A DNA stretch of 64,000 nt from assembly GCA_028285685.1 (NCBI GenBank), contig JANQOR010000038.1, forward strand, positions 62,001-126,000. Reading direction: 5' to 3'. The stretch comes from Cyclobacteriaceae bacterium. Lineage in GTDB: Bacteria > Bacteroidota > Bacteroidia > Cytophagales > Cyclobacteriaceae. A program made the translations under genes and the position numbers. The notes beneath the pieces are model-generated. The model worked only from the letters and a program-made list of their open reading frames with translations. It was not told the origin of the DNA and did no database searches. The first letter of the stretch is position 1; each line of letters begins with the position of its first letter. Shown piece after piece: positions 8,161 to 18,816 of this stretch.

Positions 8161-9366
8161 TTGAAAAAGCAATTAAAAGGTGTTACCGCCATTGTTCCTC
8201 TAAGACCGCACCTAAAGTGGATCATTCTCGCAGTAGCCATTTTAATCAGCATTGCTTCCATTCTGTATACAAATAGCCTTGTAGATCAAATTCGGGAAAG
8301 AGAACGAAGGCAGATCGACATTTACGCCAGTTCTCTGGAGTTTCTGGCAAACGAAAGCGGCGACAATTTTCTGCTTGTCCTTGATGAAATTGTGAAAGCC
8401 AATCATACCATCCCGGTCATTTTGACCAGTGAAGATGGTATTCCCGAAGATTATCGAAACATTAGCAAGGCAGATGAGATCCTGGACCAGGAAGAACGAA
8501 ATCAATTTTTGAACCAGGAAATTGATCGAATGAAGGAGCAACATGATCCCATCTTAGTGACTTTAGCAGGCCTGGACACCATCTACGGATACAAATACAT
8601 TTACTATAAGAATTCATTCCTATTAAGTCAACTCCAGTACTACCCCTACATTCAACTTTCTGTGATTGCGATTTTTGGAGTGATCACATTCCTCGTGATG
8701 AATTACCTGAGAAGGTCTGAGCAAAACATGGTATGGGTGGGTCTGGCTAAGGAGACCGCGCACCAACTTGGAACTCCACTCTCCTCACTAATGGCTTGGT
8801 CTGAGTACTTTAAAGGAGTATATCCTGACCAAAAAGAGACGCTTCTGGAATTTGACAAGGATGTAGACAGACTCAAGACGATTACCGATCGTTTTTCAAG
8901 TATCGGTAGCGAACCCCAGCTAGAGGAGAGAAACATCACTGAAACGATCGAAGAGATTGTGTCCTATTTACAAAAGAGATTGTCTTCTAAAATCAACATA
9001 TCAACAACTTCTTTTCCAAATAAGAATATCATTGGTTGGATCAACACTTCACTTTTTGCTTGGGTGATTGAAAATCTGTGCAAGAATGCTGCAGATGCTA
9101 TGGATGGAAAAGGAGATATCAAAATTCAGATACTAATGGCCAATGAAGGTCAAATAGCTATCGACGTTAAGGATTCTGGTAAGGGAATCCCAAAGTCAAA
9201 GATTAATGATGTATTTCGCCCTGGTTTTACTACCAAAAAACGTGGCTGGGGTCTTGGATTGACGCTTGTGAAGCGAATTGTTGAACAATACCATGAGGGA
9301 AGAATTTTCGTAAAAGAGTCTGAATTGAATCGGGGAACAACTTTCAGAATTTATCTGAAATCATAG
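8161..9366 (+). CDS. Membrane-bound sensor histidine kinase
   Basis: A 401-residue two-component sensor. Membrane segments lie at about 19-38 and 163-180, with an extracytoplasmic sensor region between them of no recognised family. The phosphoacceptor is H201 in KETAHQLGTPLSS; the N box is ENLCKNAADAM, the first G box DVKDSGKGIP and the second RGWGLGLTLVKR. The start is TTG, supported by the A-rich AAAGGA six bases upstream and by the lack of any later ATG before the first membrane segment. No response regulator gene is adjacent, so the partner must lie elsewhere; this orphan arrangement is common in Bacteroidota. Confidence 0.88.
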   Translation: MKKQLKGVTAIVPLRPHLKWIILAVAILISIASILYTNSLVDQIRERERRQIDIYASSLEFLANESGDNFLLVLDEIVKANHTIPVILTSEDGIPEDYRNISKADEILDQEERNQFLNQEIDRMKEQHDPILVTLAGLDTIYGYKYIYYKNSFLLSQLQYYPYIQLSVIAIFGVITFLVMNYLRRSEQNMVWVGLAKETAHQLGTPLSSLMAWSEYFKGVYPDQKETLLEFDKDVDRLKTITDRFSSIGSEPQLEERNITETIEEIVSYLQKRLSSKINISTTSFPNKNIIGWINTSLFAWVIENLCKNAADAMDGKGDIKIQILMANEGQIAIDVKDSGKGIPKSKINDVFRPGFTTKKRGWGLGLTLVKRIVEQYHEGRIFVKESELNRGTTFRIYLKS

Positions 9367-10956
<1,590 letters not shown>

Positions 10957-10958
10957 TT

Positions 10959-11207
10959 ATGTTTTTAGAGATTGTTACTCCCGAAGAAAAGATCTTTGAA
11001 GGTGAGGTAGTCAGTGCTACTTTTCCGGGTAGCGATGGTTCATTTCAAATTTTGAATGATCATGCTCCCATCGTAACTACACTTGCGAAGGGAGACATTA
11101 AATATAAGCAGGAAAAACAGAAAGAAGTGCACATGTTGGTTGATGGCGGAGTAGTAGAGGTGTTGCACAACAAGGTCAACGTTTTAGTTGAGAAGATTGT
11201 GGATTAG
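10959..11207 (+). CDS. atpC: F1F0 ATP synthase subunit epsilon (short form)
   Basis: An 82-residue epsilon subunit, part of the central stalk. Only the N-terminal beta-sandwich domain is present (IVTPEEKIFEGEVVSATFPGSDGSFQILNDHAPIV); the C-terminal helical hairpin, which in other bacteria inhibits ATP hydrolysis, is missing. This short form is usual in Bacteroidota, so it is not a truncation. It begins 2 bases after the atpD stop and is followed by a strong terminator at 11228. Confidence 0.94.
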   Translation: MFLEIVTPEEKIFEGEVVSATFPGSDGSFQILNDHAPIVTTLAKGDIKYKQEKQKEVHMLVDGGVVEVLHNKVNVLVEKIVD

Positions 11208-11227
11208 GCCTGACGAAATTTGAAAAG

Positions 11228-11259
11228 AAGCCATCTCGTACCACGAGATGGCTTTTTTT
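11228..11259 (+). terminator. Rho-independent terminator after atpC
   Basis: An 11-bp perfect stem AAGCCATCTCG / CGAGATGGCTT with a 5-base loop is followed by seven T residues on the plus strand, 20 bases after the atpC stop. It also lies just 3' of the convergent hydrolase gene. Confidence 0.93.
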
Positions 11260-11267
11260 ATGGCGAC

Positions 11268-12212
11268 TTACAAGAATCGTTTAAACCATCCTGAAATCTG
11301 ACCGAATGCTTCGTCACGATGCGTTGATAAGCTGTGATTGCCACCTTCATACATGACGAATCGGTAATTCATCTCGTTCTTTTGCATCTCGCTCACGAAC
11401 TTGACATTTTCTGAGGCGCTTACTGCCTCATCCATTGTTCCTTGTAATACTAGAATTGGAGTGTCTTTTGGCAATTGATCAACCCAGTACACGGCAGATC
11501 TCTTTTTCAGAATTAACTGCTTTTTGTCAGTGTTATAGTCCGGGATGAACTTGCTCCACCATTCGTCCAATTCGGGACGATCAATAATACTTTGTACCAG
11601 GTTCGTCGATGGACCGCCTACAGCGACTGCCTTAAATCTTTGTCCACGTTTCAAAGTCAAAAAAGAAGTCATTCCACCTCTGCTCCAACCAAACATGCCA
11701 AGTCTGGAGGTGTCCGATTTAGGTTGTGCTGCAAGCAATGGTATTAGATTGATCACATCATTTATATCGCTACCGCCATATTCCTCAGCTCCTTCTCCGC
11801 CACCATTTCCTCTATATTGACTGGCAGCAATCACAAATCCTTCGTTAGCAAGCCTTGCCAATTCACCTAATCCAATGGAAGAAACATAGTGGGTTAGGGA
11901 CCCAAACTCGAGACTACCGCCGCGGTTGTAAACAATCGAAGGGTATCGTCCTTTTTTCTTAGGCTGTAACAAAAACCCTTTCACCTTCAATCCATCACTT
12001 AGATAGGTTATCCCATAAACTTCGACTTTTTCAAAATATTCGAACCTCGAATCATCGAAATAGACACTGTCCCACTTCTCTGTTTTTTTCACATATTCGA
12101 TCAAACCTTCCAGTGTCTTGATCCTCTCCTTCTCTATAATAGTTCCGTCCGACTGAGGAAAACAGACGAAACTAAAGCCTACAAGTACACATTGTGCAAT
12201 TACTTTTTTCAT
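11268..12212 (-). CDS. Secreted alpha/beta hydrolase of the prolyl oligopeptidase (S9) type
   Basis: A 314-residue exported hydrolase with a signal peptide (residues 1-19, ending FVCFPQ). The nucleophile elbow is GMFGWSRGGMTS (Ser near residue 173). The acid is likely the Asp in LVLQGTMDEAVSA (near 262) and the His in EGGNHSLS (near 294), giving a full catalytic triad. It lacks the N-terminal propeller of true prolyl oligopeptidases and is similar in size to acyl-peptide hydrolase or dienelactone-hydrolase-like enzymes, so the substrate may be a peptide or an ester. It stands alone, convergent with atpC. Confidence 0.85.
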   Translation of the reverse strand: MKKVIAQCVLVGFSFVCFPQSDGTIIEKERIKTLEGLIEYVKKTEKWDSVYFDDSRFEYFEKVEVYGITYLSDGLKVKGFLLQPKKKGRYPSIVYNRGGSLEFGSLTHYVSSIGLGELARLANEGFVIAASQYRGNGGGEGAEEYGGSDINDVINLIPLLAAQPKSDTSRLGMFGWSRGGMTSFLTLKRGQRFKAVAVGGPSTNLVQSIIDRPELDEWWSKFIPDYNTDKKQLILKKRSAVYWVDQLPKDTPILVLQGTMDEAVSASENVKFVSEMQKNEMNYRFVMYEGGNHSLSTHRDEAFGQISGWFKRFL

Positions 12213-12315
12213 AGTGATTCATTTTTGCACAAATCACTGATTATTTCAACTTTCGACCTCATTTTCGAGGTAAGCTAAAAGTCAGCAACGTCCTTGAGAG
12301 CTTGCAAAAGGGGTA

Positions 12316-12344
12316 GTTAACATTATTTAACCGCAGTTAACATA
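12316..12344 (+). promoter_or_regulatory. Direct repeat AGTTAACAT twice, 20-bp period, upstream of GLPGLI gene
   Basis: AGTTAACAT occurs at 12316-12324 and 12336-12344, each with a GTTAAC palindrome. A third partial match (TTTAAC) lies between. The spacing of two helical turns in the 216-bp gap upstream of the GLPGLI/receptor pair suggests a dimeric regulator site. No known regulator could be matched. Confidence 0.5.
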
Positions 12345-12428
12345 CCTCTCGAATCGATTCCAGTTTATTTGTTTATCAACGAAGAGGGATTTCAGAAATC
12401 TCCTAATTATCCAACTAAATAAAGTACC

Positions 12429-13166
12429 ATGAAATCTGTAATTATCATTTTACTAAGTGCGATAACCCCATTTTGTTTTGGCCAAAATAAGGAAGGCGTA
12501 ATAACCTATGAGTCCATTATGCGGATAGACCTTAGCAGGCTTCCTCCAGAAATGAAAGGCATGATTCCACCTGAAAGAAAATCTAAGAATCAATTGTTTT
12601 TCAATGAAAAAGAATCGATTTACAAGGTGCTGGACGAAGAAGAAGACATAAATCGGGAAGTAGCCACTGGCGGTGCAAGAGTCCAGTTCAGGATGCGTGG
12701 TGCTCCGGACAATGAATCTTATACTAACCTCGAAGATGGATCTTCGATAGACAAAACTGAATTCGCGGGAAGAGTCTTCCTTATCAGTGGCGAGGAAGAA
12801 ATTGAATGGAAAATTACCGGCGAGACACAGATGATTTCAGGCTACCAGTGCATGAAGGCCACGTATATGCGCGATACTATCCCAGTTACAGCATGGTTCA
12901 CTCCTCAAATTCCAATATCGCTGGGCCCGGCTCAATACCGCGGACTACCTGGTATGGTTCTTTCTGTTGATATCAACGAGGGGCGGAGAACAATCAAAGT
13001 AACAGATGTTGATTTAAGGGAATTGACAACGGATGAAGCCATCGTAGCGCCTCAAAAAGGTAAAAAAGTTACACGCAAGGAGTTTATCAAGATTCGCGAT
13101 GAGAAAATGGCAGAAATGCAAGAGATGAGTGGTGGTCGTGGTGGAACATTCATCATTCGAAACTAG
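12429..13166 (+). CDS. GLPGLI family protein
   Basis: A 245-residue exported protein with a signal peptide (cut after PFCFGQ, residue ~19). It carries the family signature, here RGLPGMVLSVD near residue 177. Upstream is the usual block MISGYQCMKATYMR with TAWFTPQIPISLGPAQY. The family is of unknown function but is often found directly before a TonB-dependent receptor, as here (12-base gap), and is thought to be periplasmic or outer-membrane linked; metal or peptide handling has been suggested in other species, not shown here. The region 55-110 is rich in charged residues. Confidence 0.9.
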   Translation: MKSVIIILLSAITPFCFGQNKEGVITYESIMRIDLSRLPPEMKGMIPPERKSKNQLFFNEKESIYKVLDEEEDINREVATGGARVQFRMRGAPDNESYTNLEDGSSIDKTEFAGRVFLISGEEEIEWKITGETQMISGYQCMKATYMRDTIPVTAWFTPQIPISLGPAQYRGLPGMVLSVDINEGRRTIKVTDVDLRELTTDEAIVAPQKGKKVTRKEFIKIRDEKMAEMQEMSGGRGGTFIIRN

Positions 13167-13178
13167 ACGGCTGGCTTC

Positions 13179-15905
13179 ATGAAAAAGGTCTTACTCATTT
13201 TGTTTGTTTTAATGGTGGGCGTGGGACAAGCTCAAACCATACGGGGAGAGGTGAAAGATGCTGATGGCGAGTCTCTCTTTTCAGCAACGGTCATGTTGTT
13301 GCAAGCCCAGGATTCTGTTCTTGCCTCCTTTGCAATGTCAGACGCGAACGGGGTTTTCGAGATCAAAAGAGTACCGAAGGGAGATTACCTGCTGAGAATA
13401 AATTTTGTCGGACTGAAAGGGTTTGACCAAGCGCTGACCGTATCAGATCAGGACATTGACCTTGGCACTATAAACCTGGAGCCGGATGTATTGGATGAGG
13501 TGGTCGTTGAAGGTGAGGCGATTCCCATCACGATGAAAAAAGATACCATTGAATACAATGCAGCAGCGTTTGAAACTAAACCGAACGCAGTGGTGGAGGA
13601 TCTTCTGAAAAAACTCCCTGGGGTCGAAGTTGAGCGTGACGGGACGGTAAGATCGCAGGGAGAGACTGTCAACAAGGTGCTTGTGGACGGTAAAGAATTC
13701 TTTGGGGACGATCCGCAAATGGCAACTAAAAACCTTCCGGCTGACGCTGTAAACAAAGTGCAGGTATTTGACCAAAAATCCGAGTTTACCCAGTTTTCTG
13801 GCATTGACGATGGCAATGAGACCAAGACGATAAATCTGACGTTGAAGGAAGATCGTAAGACGGGCACGTTTGGGTCAGTGGGTGGCGGCTATGGTACAGA
13901 TGACAGAAATCAACTATCCGCTAACATCAATCAATTCAGGGAGGACAATCAGTTTTCATTTATTGGAAAACAGAACAACATCAATGAGCAGGGGTTTTCC
14001 CTTTCCGATTACATCTCCTTTATGGGTGGACTTGGTAATTTAAGCGGAGGTTCCGGGAGAATTTCAATTGGAGGAAACAACGGCCTTCCTATTTCTAACG
14101 GTCTGAGTGATGGCTTTGTGACAACTAGTGCAGGAGGACTAAATTTCAATAGAGATTTCAACAATAAAACCGAGCTAAGATCGAGCTATACATTTTCCCG
14201 TATTGAGAACGTCACAAACAGATCTACAGATAGGACCAACTTTGTTAATGATGAGGCATTTGATACAGACGAAAGCTCAAACACGTCAAGTGTGGGTAAG
14301 AACCACAACGTCACCTTAAATGTCAAACATGAGATCAACAAGTCCCAGGATATACAAATTCGAAACACAATTGGATTTCAGGATGGCGATGTGACCAATG
14401 TCACTAATACCATTAACTCCTCTGATCTTGGCTCAAGCACCAGTTTGAGTGACTACAATTCCATAGGAGGAGGTTTCAATCTAAGTAGCAGCTTTATGTA
14501 TCGCCGAAGGTTTAGCAAGATTGGAAGGACTTTTATCACAGAACTGCGATTTTCCAACCAGATAAATGATTCGGACTATTTGCTCAATACGCTTGTAAAC
14601 CCAGGCGCTTTGGCAACCAACCAGGAACAACTATCTGACAATAGATCACGGACCTTTGGTGCAGAAATCTCATACACTGAACCTATAGGAAAGAGCAAGT
14701 ACCTGGAATTTAGATATGAAAGAAATCTCACTAGCGGCGAGAATGACAAGGATTTTTATGATGTAAATGGTGGATCCAGGATTTTTAATGGAACATTGAG
14801 CTCTCTCTTCGAACGAAGATATGATTACAACAGAACAGGGCTTAGCTTCAATTATGCAACAAATGATTTTCGAATCACAGCAGGTGCTAACTATCAATTT
14901 AGTACCCTGGATGGAGAAGAACCTGAAGTAGCCAACTCATCAATATCAAAGGACTTTAACCGGACGCTTCCATTTTTAAGGATCAACTATGATTTTTCTA
15001 CTAGCATTGGTTTGAGTTTGAATTACAGAACCCGATTGAATGTCCCATCCATAACTCAACTACAGCCTGTCGCAGACAACTCAAATCCCCTAAATATATA
15101 TGAAGGTAATCCCGCGCTGGATGCGGAATATATTCATTCAGCTCGTATCAACTTCCGTTACTTCGATCAATTCACTTCTACATCATTCTTCAGCTTTGTG
15201 GATGTGTCCTATACTTTGGATAATATCGTAACGAGCAGAACGGTTGACAACACCAACTTTTCACAGTTATCACGACCTGTAAATGCGGACAACTCGGTTA
15301 CAATCAGCAACTATACATCCTTTAGCCGACCGATCAAATTTGCCAAGACGAGGTTCAGGGTCAGTAACAGGGTAGCAGTAAACGAAGGATTTACTATTAT
15401 CAATGATGTGACGTCAGAAACAACGAACACGAACAACACATTAAGCGTGAGCTTTGAAAATCTGAAGAAGAAGATACTTGATTGGAATGTTGGAACTAAT
15501 TATACAACAGGAAAGACCGAGGGGTCGCAGGAGGTTTCTAACCAAGATTTCACAAATCAGACGTACTATCTTGATGTGACTGTTTATTTTCTTAAAAAGT
15601 GGTCTGTCAGTAGCAATTTCGACTACCAGATCTTTGAAAGTGCCTCCTTTACCGAAAATCAGGAGATTCAACTTTGGGAAGCTTCTATTCAAAAAAACAT
15701 TCTTAAAAATGACCGGGGCGAACTCAAAGTTTCTGTATTTGACATTTTAAATCAGAATCAGGGAATAAATCGAACCACTAATTTTAATTTCATTGAGGAA
15801 GAACGGATTGCTTCCATCGGAACGTACTATATGTTGAGCTTTACCTATAGACTTTCCGCATTTAACCAGCGGAGCGGTTTTAGCTTCAGAACGATGCGTA
15901 GGTAG
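13179..15905 (+). CDS. TonB-dependent receptor with carboxypeptidase-like regulatory domain
   Basis: A 908-residue outer-membrane receptor. Residues 1-18 are a signal peptide. A CarboxypepD_reg-like beta-sandwich spans about 19-105 (TIRGEVKDADGESLFSATVML). A plug domain follows at about 115-225, with VVEDLLKKLPGVEVERDGTV and VLVDGKEFFGDDPQMATKNLPADAV. The rest is a long beta barrel of the outer-membrane-beta-barrel-3 type, ending in aromatic-rich strands. It takes up an unknown ligand with energy from TonB. It is coupled to the GLPGLI gene (12-base gap), and the pair probably works together. A terminator follows at 15928. Confidence 0.92.
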   Translation: MKKVLLILFVLMVGVGQAQTIRGEVKDADGESLFSATVMLLQAQDSVLASFAMSDANGVFEIKRVPKGDYLLRINFVGLKGFDQALTVSDQDIDLGTINLEPDVLDEVVVEGEAIPITMKKDTIEYNAAAFETKPNAVVEDLLKKLPGVEVERDGTVRSQGETVNKVLVDGKEFFGDDPQMATKNLPADAVNKVQVFDQKSEFTQFSGIDDGNETKTINLTLKEDRKTGTFGSVGGGYGTDDRNQLSANINQFREDNQFSFIGKQNNINEQGFSLSDYISFMGGLGNLSGGSGRISIGGNNGLPISNGLSDGFVTTSAGGLNFNRDFNNKTELRSSYTFSRIENVTNRSTDRTNFVNDEAFDTDESSNTSSVGKNHNVTLNVKHEINKSQDIQIRNTIGFQDGDVTNVTNTINSSDLGSSTSLSDYNSIGGGFNLSSSFMYRRRFSKIGRTFITELRFSNQINDSDYLLNTLVNPGALATNQEQLSDNRSRTFGAEISYTEPIGKSKYLEFRYERNLTSGENDKDFYDVNGGSRIFNGTLSSLFERRYDYNRTGLSFNYATNDFRITAGANYQFSTLDGEEPEVANSSISKDFNRTLPFLRINYDFSTSIGLSLNYRTRLNVPSITQLQPVADNSNPLNIYEGNPALDAEYIHSARINFRYFDQFTSTSFFSFVDVSYTLDNIVTSRTVDNTNFSQLSRPVNADNSVTISNYTSFSRPIKFAKTRFRVSNRVAVNEGFTIINDVTSETTNTNNTLSVSFENLKKKILDWNVGTNYTTGKTEGSQEVSNQDFTNQTYYLDVTVYFLKKWSVSSNFDYQIFESASFTENQEIQLWEASIQKNILKNDRGELKVSVFDILNQNQGINRTTNFNFIEEERIASIGTYYMLSFTYRLSAFNQRSGFSFRTMRR

Positions 15906-15927
15906 TCATCAGGGTCAGAAATAAAGG

Positions 15928-15954
15928 AAAGAACCTATTATTGGTTCTTTTTTT
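15928..15954 (+). terminator. Rho-independent terminator after the TonB-dependent receptor
   Basis: AAAGAACC (15928-15935) pairs with GGTTCTTT (15943-15950) around a 7-base loop, followed by a T run. It argues against starting the next gene at the TTG at 15941, which lies inside this hairpin. Confidence 0.85.
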
Positions 15955-16003
15955 GTTTTGTACCAGGCAACCATTTAGATCAAACTCACATTTAGCCTTT
16001 CAA

Positions 16004-16555
16004 ATGTACTTAGTGAACACCAACGAACTAATAGAGAAATGCAAGGCTGGAGATCAGAAGGCACAACGCCTATTGTTTGAAAAACTGAATATTCAAATGA
16101 TGGGAGTTTGTTTGAGATATCTAACTAGCAGGGAGGACGCAGAGGAGGTCATGCTGGAAGGGTTTTATAAAATGTTTAAGGCGCTAAAGAGGTTCACCTA
16201 TATAAATGAGATCACATTTTTTGGATGGGTGAAAAAGATTATGATCAATGAATCCTTGATGCGGCTTAGGAAAAACAAGGAGGTACAACTTCTTTCAATT
16301 AATGAGGAGATAGATACCGAAATAGACATCTCTCCCTTAGAAAAACTGCAGGCTGGAGATCTTCTGAAGATCATAAAGATGATACCGATTGGATATCGAA
16401 CAGTCTTCAATATGTATGAAGTGGAGGGATACACGCACAAGGAAATCGGTGATCAACTGGGCATTTCAATTGGGACTTCTAAATCTCAATTGCACAAGGC
16501 CAAGAAATTACTAAAAGAAATTTTAGAGGAAAAAAACAGTGGATATGGAACCTAA
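16004..16555 (+). CDS. RNA polymerase sigma factor, ECF (sigma-70) family
   Basis: A 183-residue extracytoplasmic-function sigma factor. Region 2 covers about residues 5-75 (LIEKCKAGDQKAQRLLFEKL, SREDAEEVMLEGFYKMFKALKRF). Region 4 covers about 118-175 with a helix-turn-helix (VEGYTHKEIGDQLGISIGTSKSQLHKAKKLL). The ATG at 16004 was chosen because an upstream in-frame TTG at 15941 falls in the terminator of the preceding gene and would add 21 unrelated residues. Its 3' end overlaps the next gene by 17 bases, which in turn overlaps a third gene: a compact cassette of sigma factor, probable membrane-anchored anti-sigma and outer-membrane protein. Confidence 0.92.
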   Translation: MYLVNTNELIEKCKAGDQKAQRLLFEKLNIQMMGVCLRYLTSREDAEEVMLEGFYKMFKALKRFTYINEITFFGWVKKIMINESLMRLRKNKEVQLLSINEEIDTEIDISPLEKLQAGDLLKIIKMIPIGYRTVFNMYEVEGYTHKEIGDQLGISIGTSKSQLHKAKKLLKEILEEKNSGYGT

Positions 16556-17132
16556 AATATTGTCAAATAAACTGGATGAAATTCAAGCGGCCGAGTTGGG
16601 AATCTCTGTTGACAGCGCCAAAATTTGGGACCAACTCGAATCTAGATTGGAAAACCAGCATACCAGCAGGCGGTTTCTGATCGCTGCAAGTGTGGCATTT
16701 TTAGTCCTCCTGTTTCCACTAAGTTTTCTAAAGCAAACAAAGTCACCTCAAGCTTTAGTTGAGAAGTCAGTTCCTGACATGGTGCCTCTGGCTCAGGAAA
16801 CACAAATAGAATTACCTGTGGTGAAGGAATCTAAAAGGGCGAGAACACAAATCATAGTCCTTGATCGTGTGACTGTTGCTCCTAACATAGCTGCTTTGCA
16901 GACCTCCGCCGAATTGGTGAACGCCACACCACTGAACTTACCACAACCACGGAGATTTATACGAAACACATTTAGCAATAAAGATATTTCAGTCATTCAG
17001 GCGAGTCTAGGTGAGCCCGGAACTGAAACAGGAAGAAAGGTTACAGTTAGAGCTCAACTGTATCCCTCTTCCGAAAATTTACAGATAAGTAATGGTGAAT
17101 TAAAGATTAAATTAAATGCAAAGAACAAGTAA
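16539..17132 (+). CDS. Probable anti-sigma-like membrane-anchored protein
   Basis: A 197-residue protein not matching a named family. Residues 1-40 are cytoplasmic and helical (ELGISVDSAKIWDQLESRLE), one membrane segment is at about 45-63 (FLIAASVAFLVLLFPLSFL), and the rest is periplasmic. This layout, with an overlap of 17 bases with the ECF sigma gene, is that of an anti-sigma factor, though no zinc HxxxCxxC motif is present. The role is inferred from position and topology. It also overlaps the next gene by 17 bases, so all three are cotranslated. Confidence 0.75.
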   Translation: MDMEPKILSNKLDEIQAAELGISVDSAKIWDQLESRLENQHTSRRFLIAASVAFLVLLFPLSFLKQTKSPQALVEKSVPDMVPLAQETQIELPVVKESKRARTQIIVLDRVTVAPNIAALQTSAELVNATPLNLPQPRRFIRNTFSNKDISVIQASLGEPGTETGRKVTVRAQLYPSSENLQISNGELKIKLNAKNK

Positions 17133-18117
17133 AATTTTAACTGCCGTTATCAGTCTTTTATGGCTGATGGGAGCTCAGGCACAGGAGAAAGTAGTCAATC
17201 AGTATCCGGACACTTTAGTTGTCACCACGGATAGCCGAAATGTACTGACCTTCGCTTTTCGCGATATTCATAAGGAAAAACCTGAATTAAACAATGAGCT
17301 TTGGAGGTCGATTCTGGGTATCATGGAGTCCTCATTACAAGCCTCTTCTAAAAAGGAGGGCGTTCGAATTTCCTATAGAAAGGTAACAATCAGTGGTGAA
17401 GAGAAAGCAAAAATTGAGGTAGCAGCATTAGAGGAATCCGATATTTTTTGGATAGGTAAAGATGGGATGAGACAAGATGCTTCGTACCGGATAGTCTTTG
17501 AGGTGGTTCAACCGAGGGTAAGAGTTTTGTTCTCTCTAAACTCAATCGGTGAGCTGGATGAGATAAAGGAAATCAATGTTGAATCCATATGGGACACTGA
17601 AATGGAAAAAGCTAATACAAAACGTGTTGTATACAATGGAGAAGGTAGTATTGAATTGGGTGTGTTCAGAGTGAATAAGATAAACCATTCAAACCCAGCA
17701 GATTTTATTGAATTCAGAGGAGGTGTAGGTGTTGGCTTCTATCGTGACCGGTTCATTCCGGATGTCAGCTATGATATTTCCTTCAATTTTAGCGATCGAT
17801 ATGGCAAACCACGAACCAAAGTCGGACTACAATACAATTTGCACTATGTCCTGGAAGAGCAAACTGAAGGAGATTTTGATTTGAATTTGAACGGCTTTTT
17901 AAGTGCATATTGGACCATGTTCAGAGGTACCAACCGGGAGTATGGGCTTGGATTTGGTTATTTGGTAAAACAAAACGGTACTCTATTCAAGGGTGATACC
18001 TTTAAGATGACCCTTTTTAACAGGAGAGCTTCAAAAACAAGCCTTACACCTGAATTGATTTTTACTGATGGCTTTAAACAGGCATTTCCAGCCCTAAGAT
18101 TTGGGTTGGCCTTCTAG
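17116..18117 (+). CDS. Exported protein of the ECF sigma cassette, probable outer-membrane beta strand protein
   Basis: A 333-residue protein of unknown family. Residues 1-22 form a signal peptide (ending WLMGAQAQ). The middle has mixed alpha/beta character. The last ~140 residues (from IEFRGGVGVGFYRDR) show alternating aromatic/polar strands and end in RFGLAF, a terminal aromatic residue as in outer-membrane barrels. It overlaps the anti-sigma-like gene and so is the third part of the cassette; it may be the surface part of the signalling chain or its main target. Its 3' end overlaps the convergent pabC-like gene by 24 bases. Confidence 0.75.
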   Translation: MQRTSKILTAVISLLWLMGAQAQEKVVNQYPDTLVVTTDSRNVLTFAFRDIHKEKPELNNELWRSILGIMESSLQASSKKEGVRISYRKVTISGEEKAKIEVAALEESDIFWIGKDGMRQDASYRIVFEVVQPRVRVLFSLNSIGELDEIKEINVESIWDTEMEKANTKRVVYNGEGSIELGVFRVNKINHSNPADFIEFRGGVGVGFYRDRFIPDVSYDISFNFSDRYGKPRTKVGLQYNLHYVLEEQTEGDFDLNLNGFLSAYWTMFRGTNREYGLGFGYLVKQNGTLFKGDTFKMTLFNRRASKTSLTPELIFTDGFKQAFPALRFGLAF

Positions 18118-18690
18118 TACTTTAGCAATTGGAACTTCAAGTTCCCCGGGATCTAGCATCGCATTGATCAACGATACCTTTTCAAAAGCGTCAAGTCCGT
18201 CACTCGGAATGGGCGCTTTTTTGATGATTCCTTTCCGAAGTAGAAGTGTACGTTTTACTCCTTCCAACAGCGGCCTCTCAGGTGTTAACCATTCTTTACC
18301 GTTCCAAAAGATGAGGTTAGCATAGGAACAGTCCGTCACCAGCCCATCAATGGAAATAATGATTTCGTCAGCCTTTGACGACCCGACCAATTCTTGCAGT
18401 ACAGAACGATCTTCGTACTTGAAAGAATAGTCGAACCATGTCGTGTCAACCAATTGCAGGGATTGGATTGGAAGCTTTACGTATGGTAAAGCCTCACAGT
18501 CATGGCTCGAATTGTCATAGGTGAATCGCACCTTATATTTTCTATTATCGTCAAATTCGGGAAGAAGTCCTTCCAGGTCGTGAAGGGCTTCACCAAAGAA
18601 ATGAAAACACGTGTTATTCAATCTCTCCTGGTGCAAGTCAAGATTTTGGTATTTACCATTTTGAAAACATATGCTCTCAATAAATCGCAA
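18094..18690 (-). CDS. pabC: Aminotransferase class IV, probable aminodeoxychorismate lyase
   Basis: A 198-residue, PLP-dependent fold type IV protein. It fits 4-amino-4-deoxychorismate lyase, which makes p-aminobenzoate for folate. The PLP lysine is likely K48 in RKYKVRFTYD, and TDCSYANLIFW (near residue 130) matches the conserved cofactor loop. It is shorter than E. coli PabC (~270), as in many Bacteroidota homologues. PabB lies 1.35 kb upstream on the same strand, with an M14 peptidase gene between them, which supports the folate role. A D-amino-acid or branched-chain aminotransferase is less likely given the length. Confidence 0.78.
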   Translation of the reverse strand: MRFIESICFQNGKYQNLDLHQERLNNTCFHFFGEALHDLEGLLPEFDDNRKYKVRFTYDNSSHDCEALPYVKLPIQSLQLVDTTWFDYSFKYEDRSVLQELVGSSKADEIIISIDGLVTDCSYANLIFWNGKEWLTPERPLLEGVKRTLLLRKGIIKKAPIPSDGLDAFEKVSLINAMLDPGELEVPIAKVLEGQPKS

Positions 18691-18816
18691 GTCAACTTAA
18701 GATTGGTTAGGTCTGATTAAAATTAGATCAAGTATCGATGATATCATACTCTACGTATAGTCAAGATCTTTAGATCCTCTGATGCTGTAGCTAGAGTCTC
18801 ACTCAGATTATGATAT

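Noticed and set aside
15941-16003. Extended N-terminus of the ECF sigma factor from a TTG at 15941
   Set aside because: The start would lie in the loop of the preceding terminator, and the added 21 residues match no sigma factor.
18691-18816. 126-bp gap between the pabC-like and M14 genes, with short AT-rich palindromes (ATCGATGATATCAT-like)
   Set aside because: No hairpin with a T run, no promoter box and no coding remnant that stands out.
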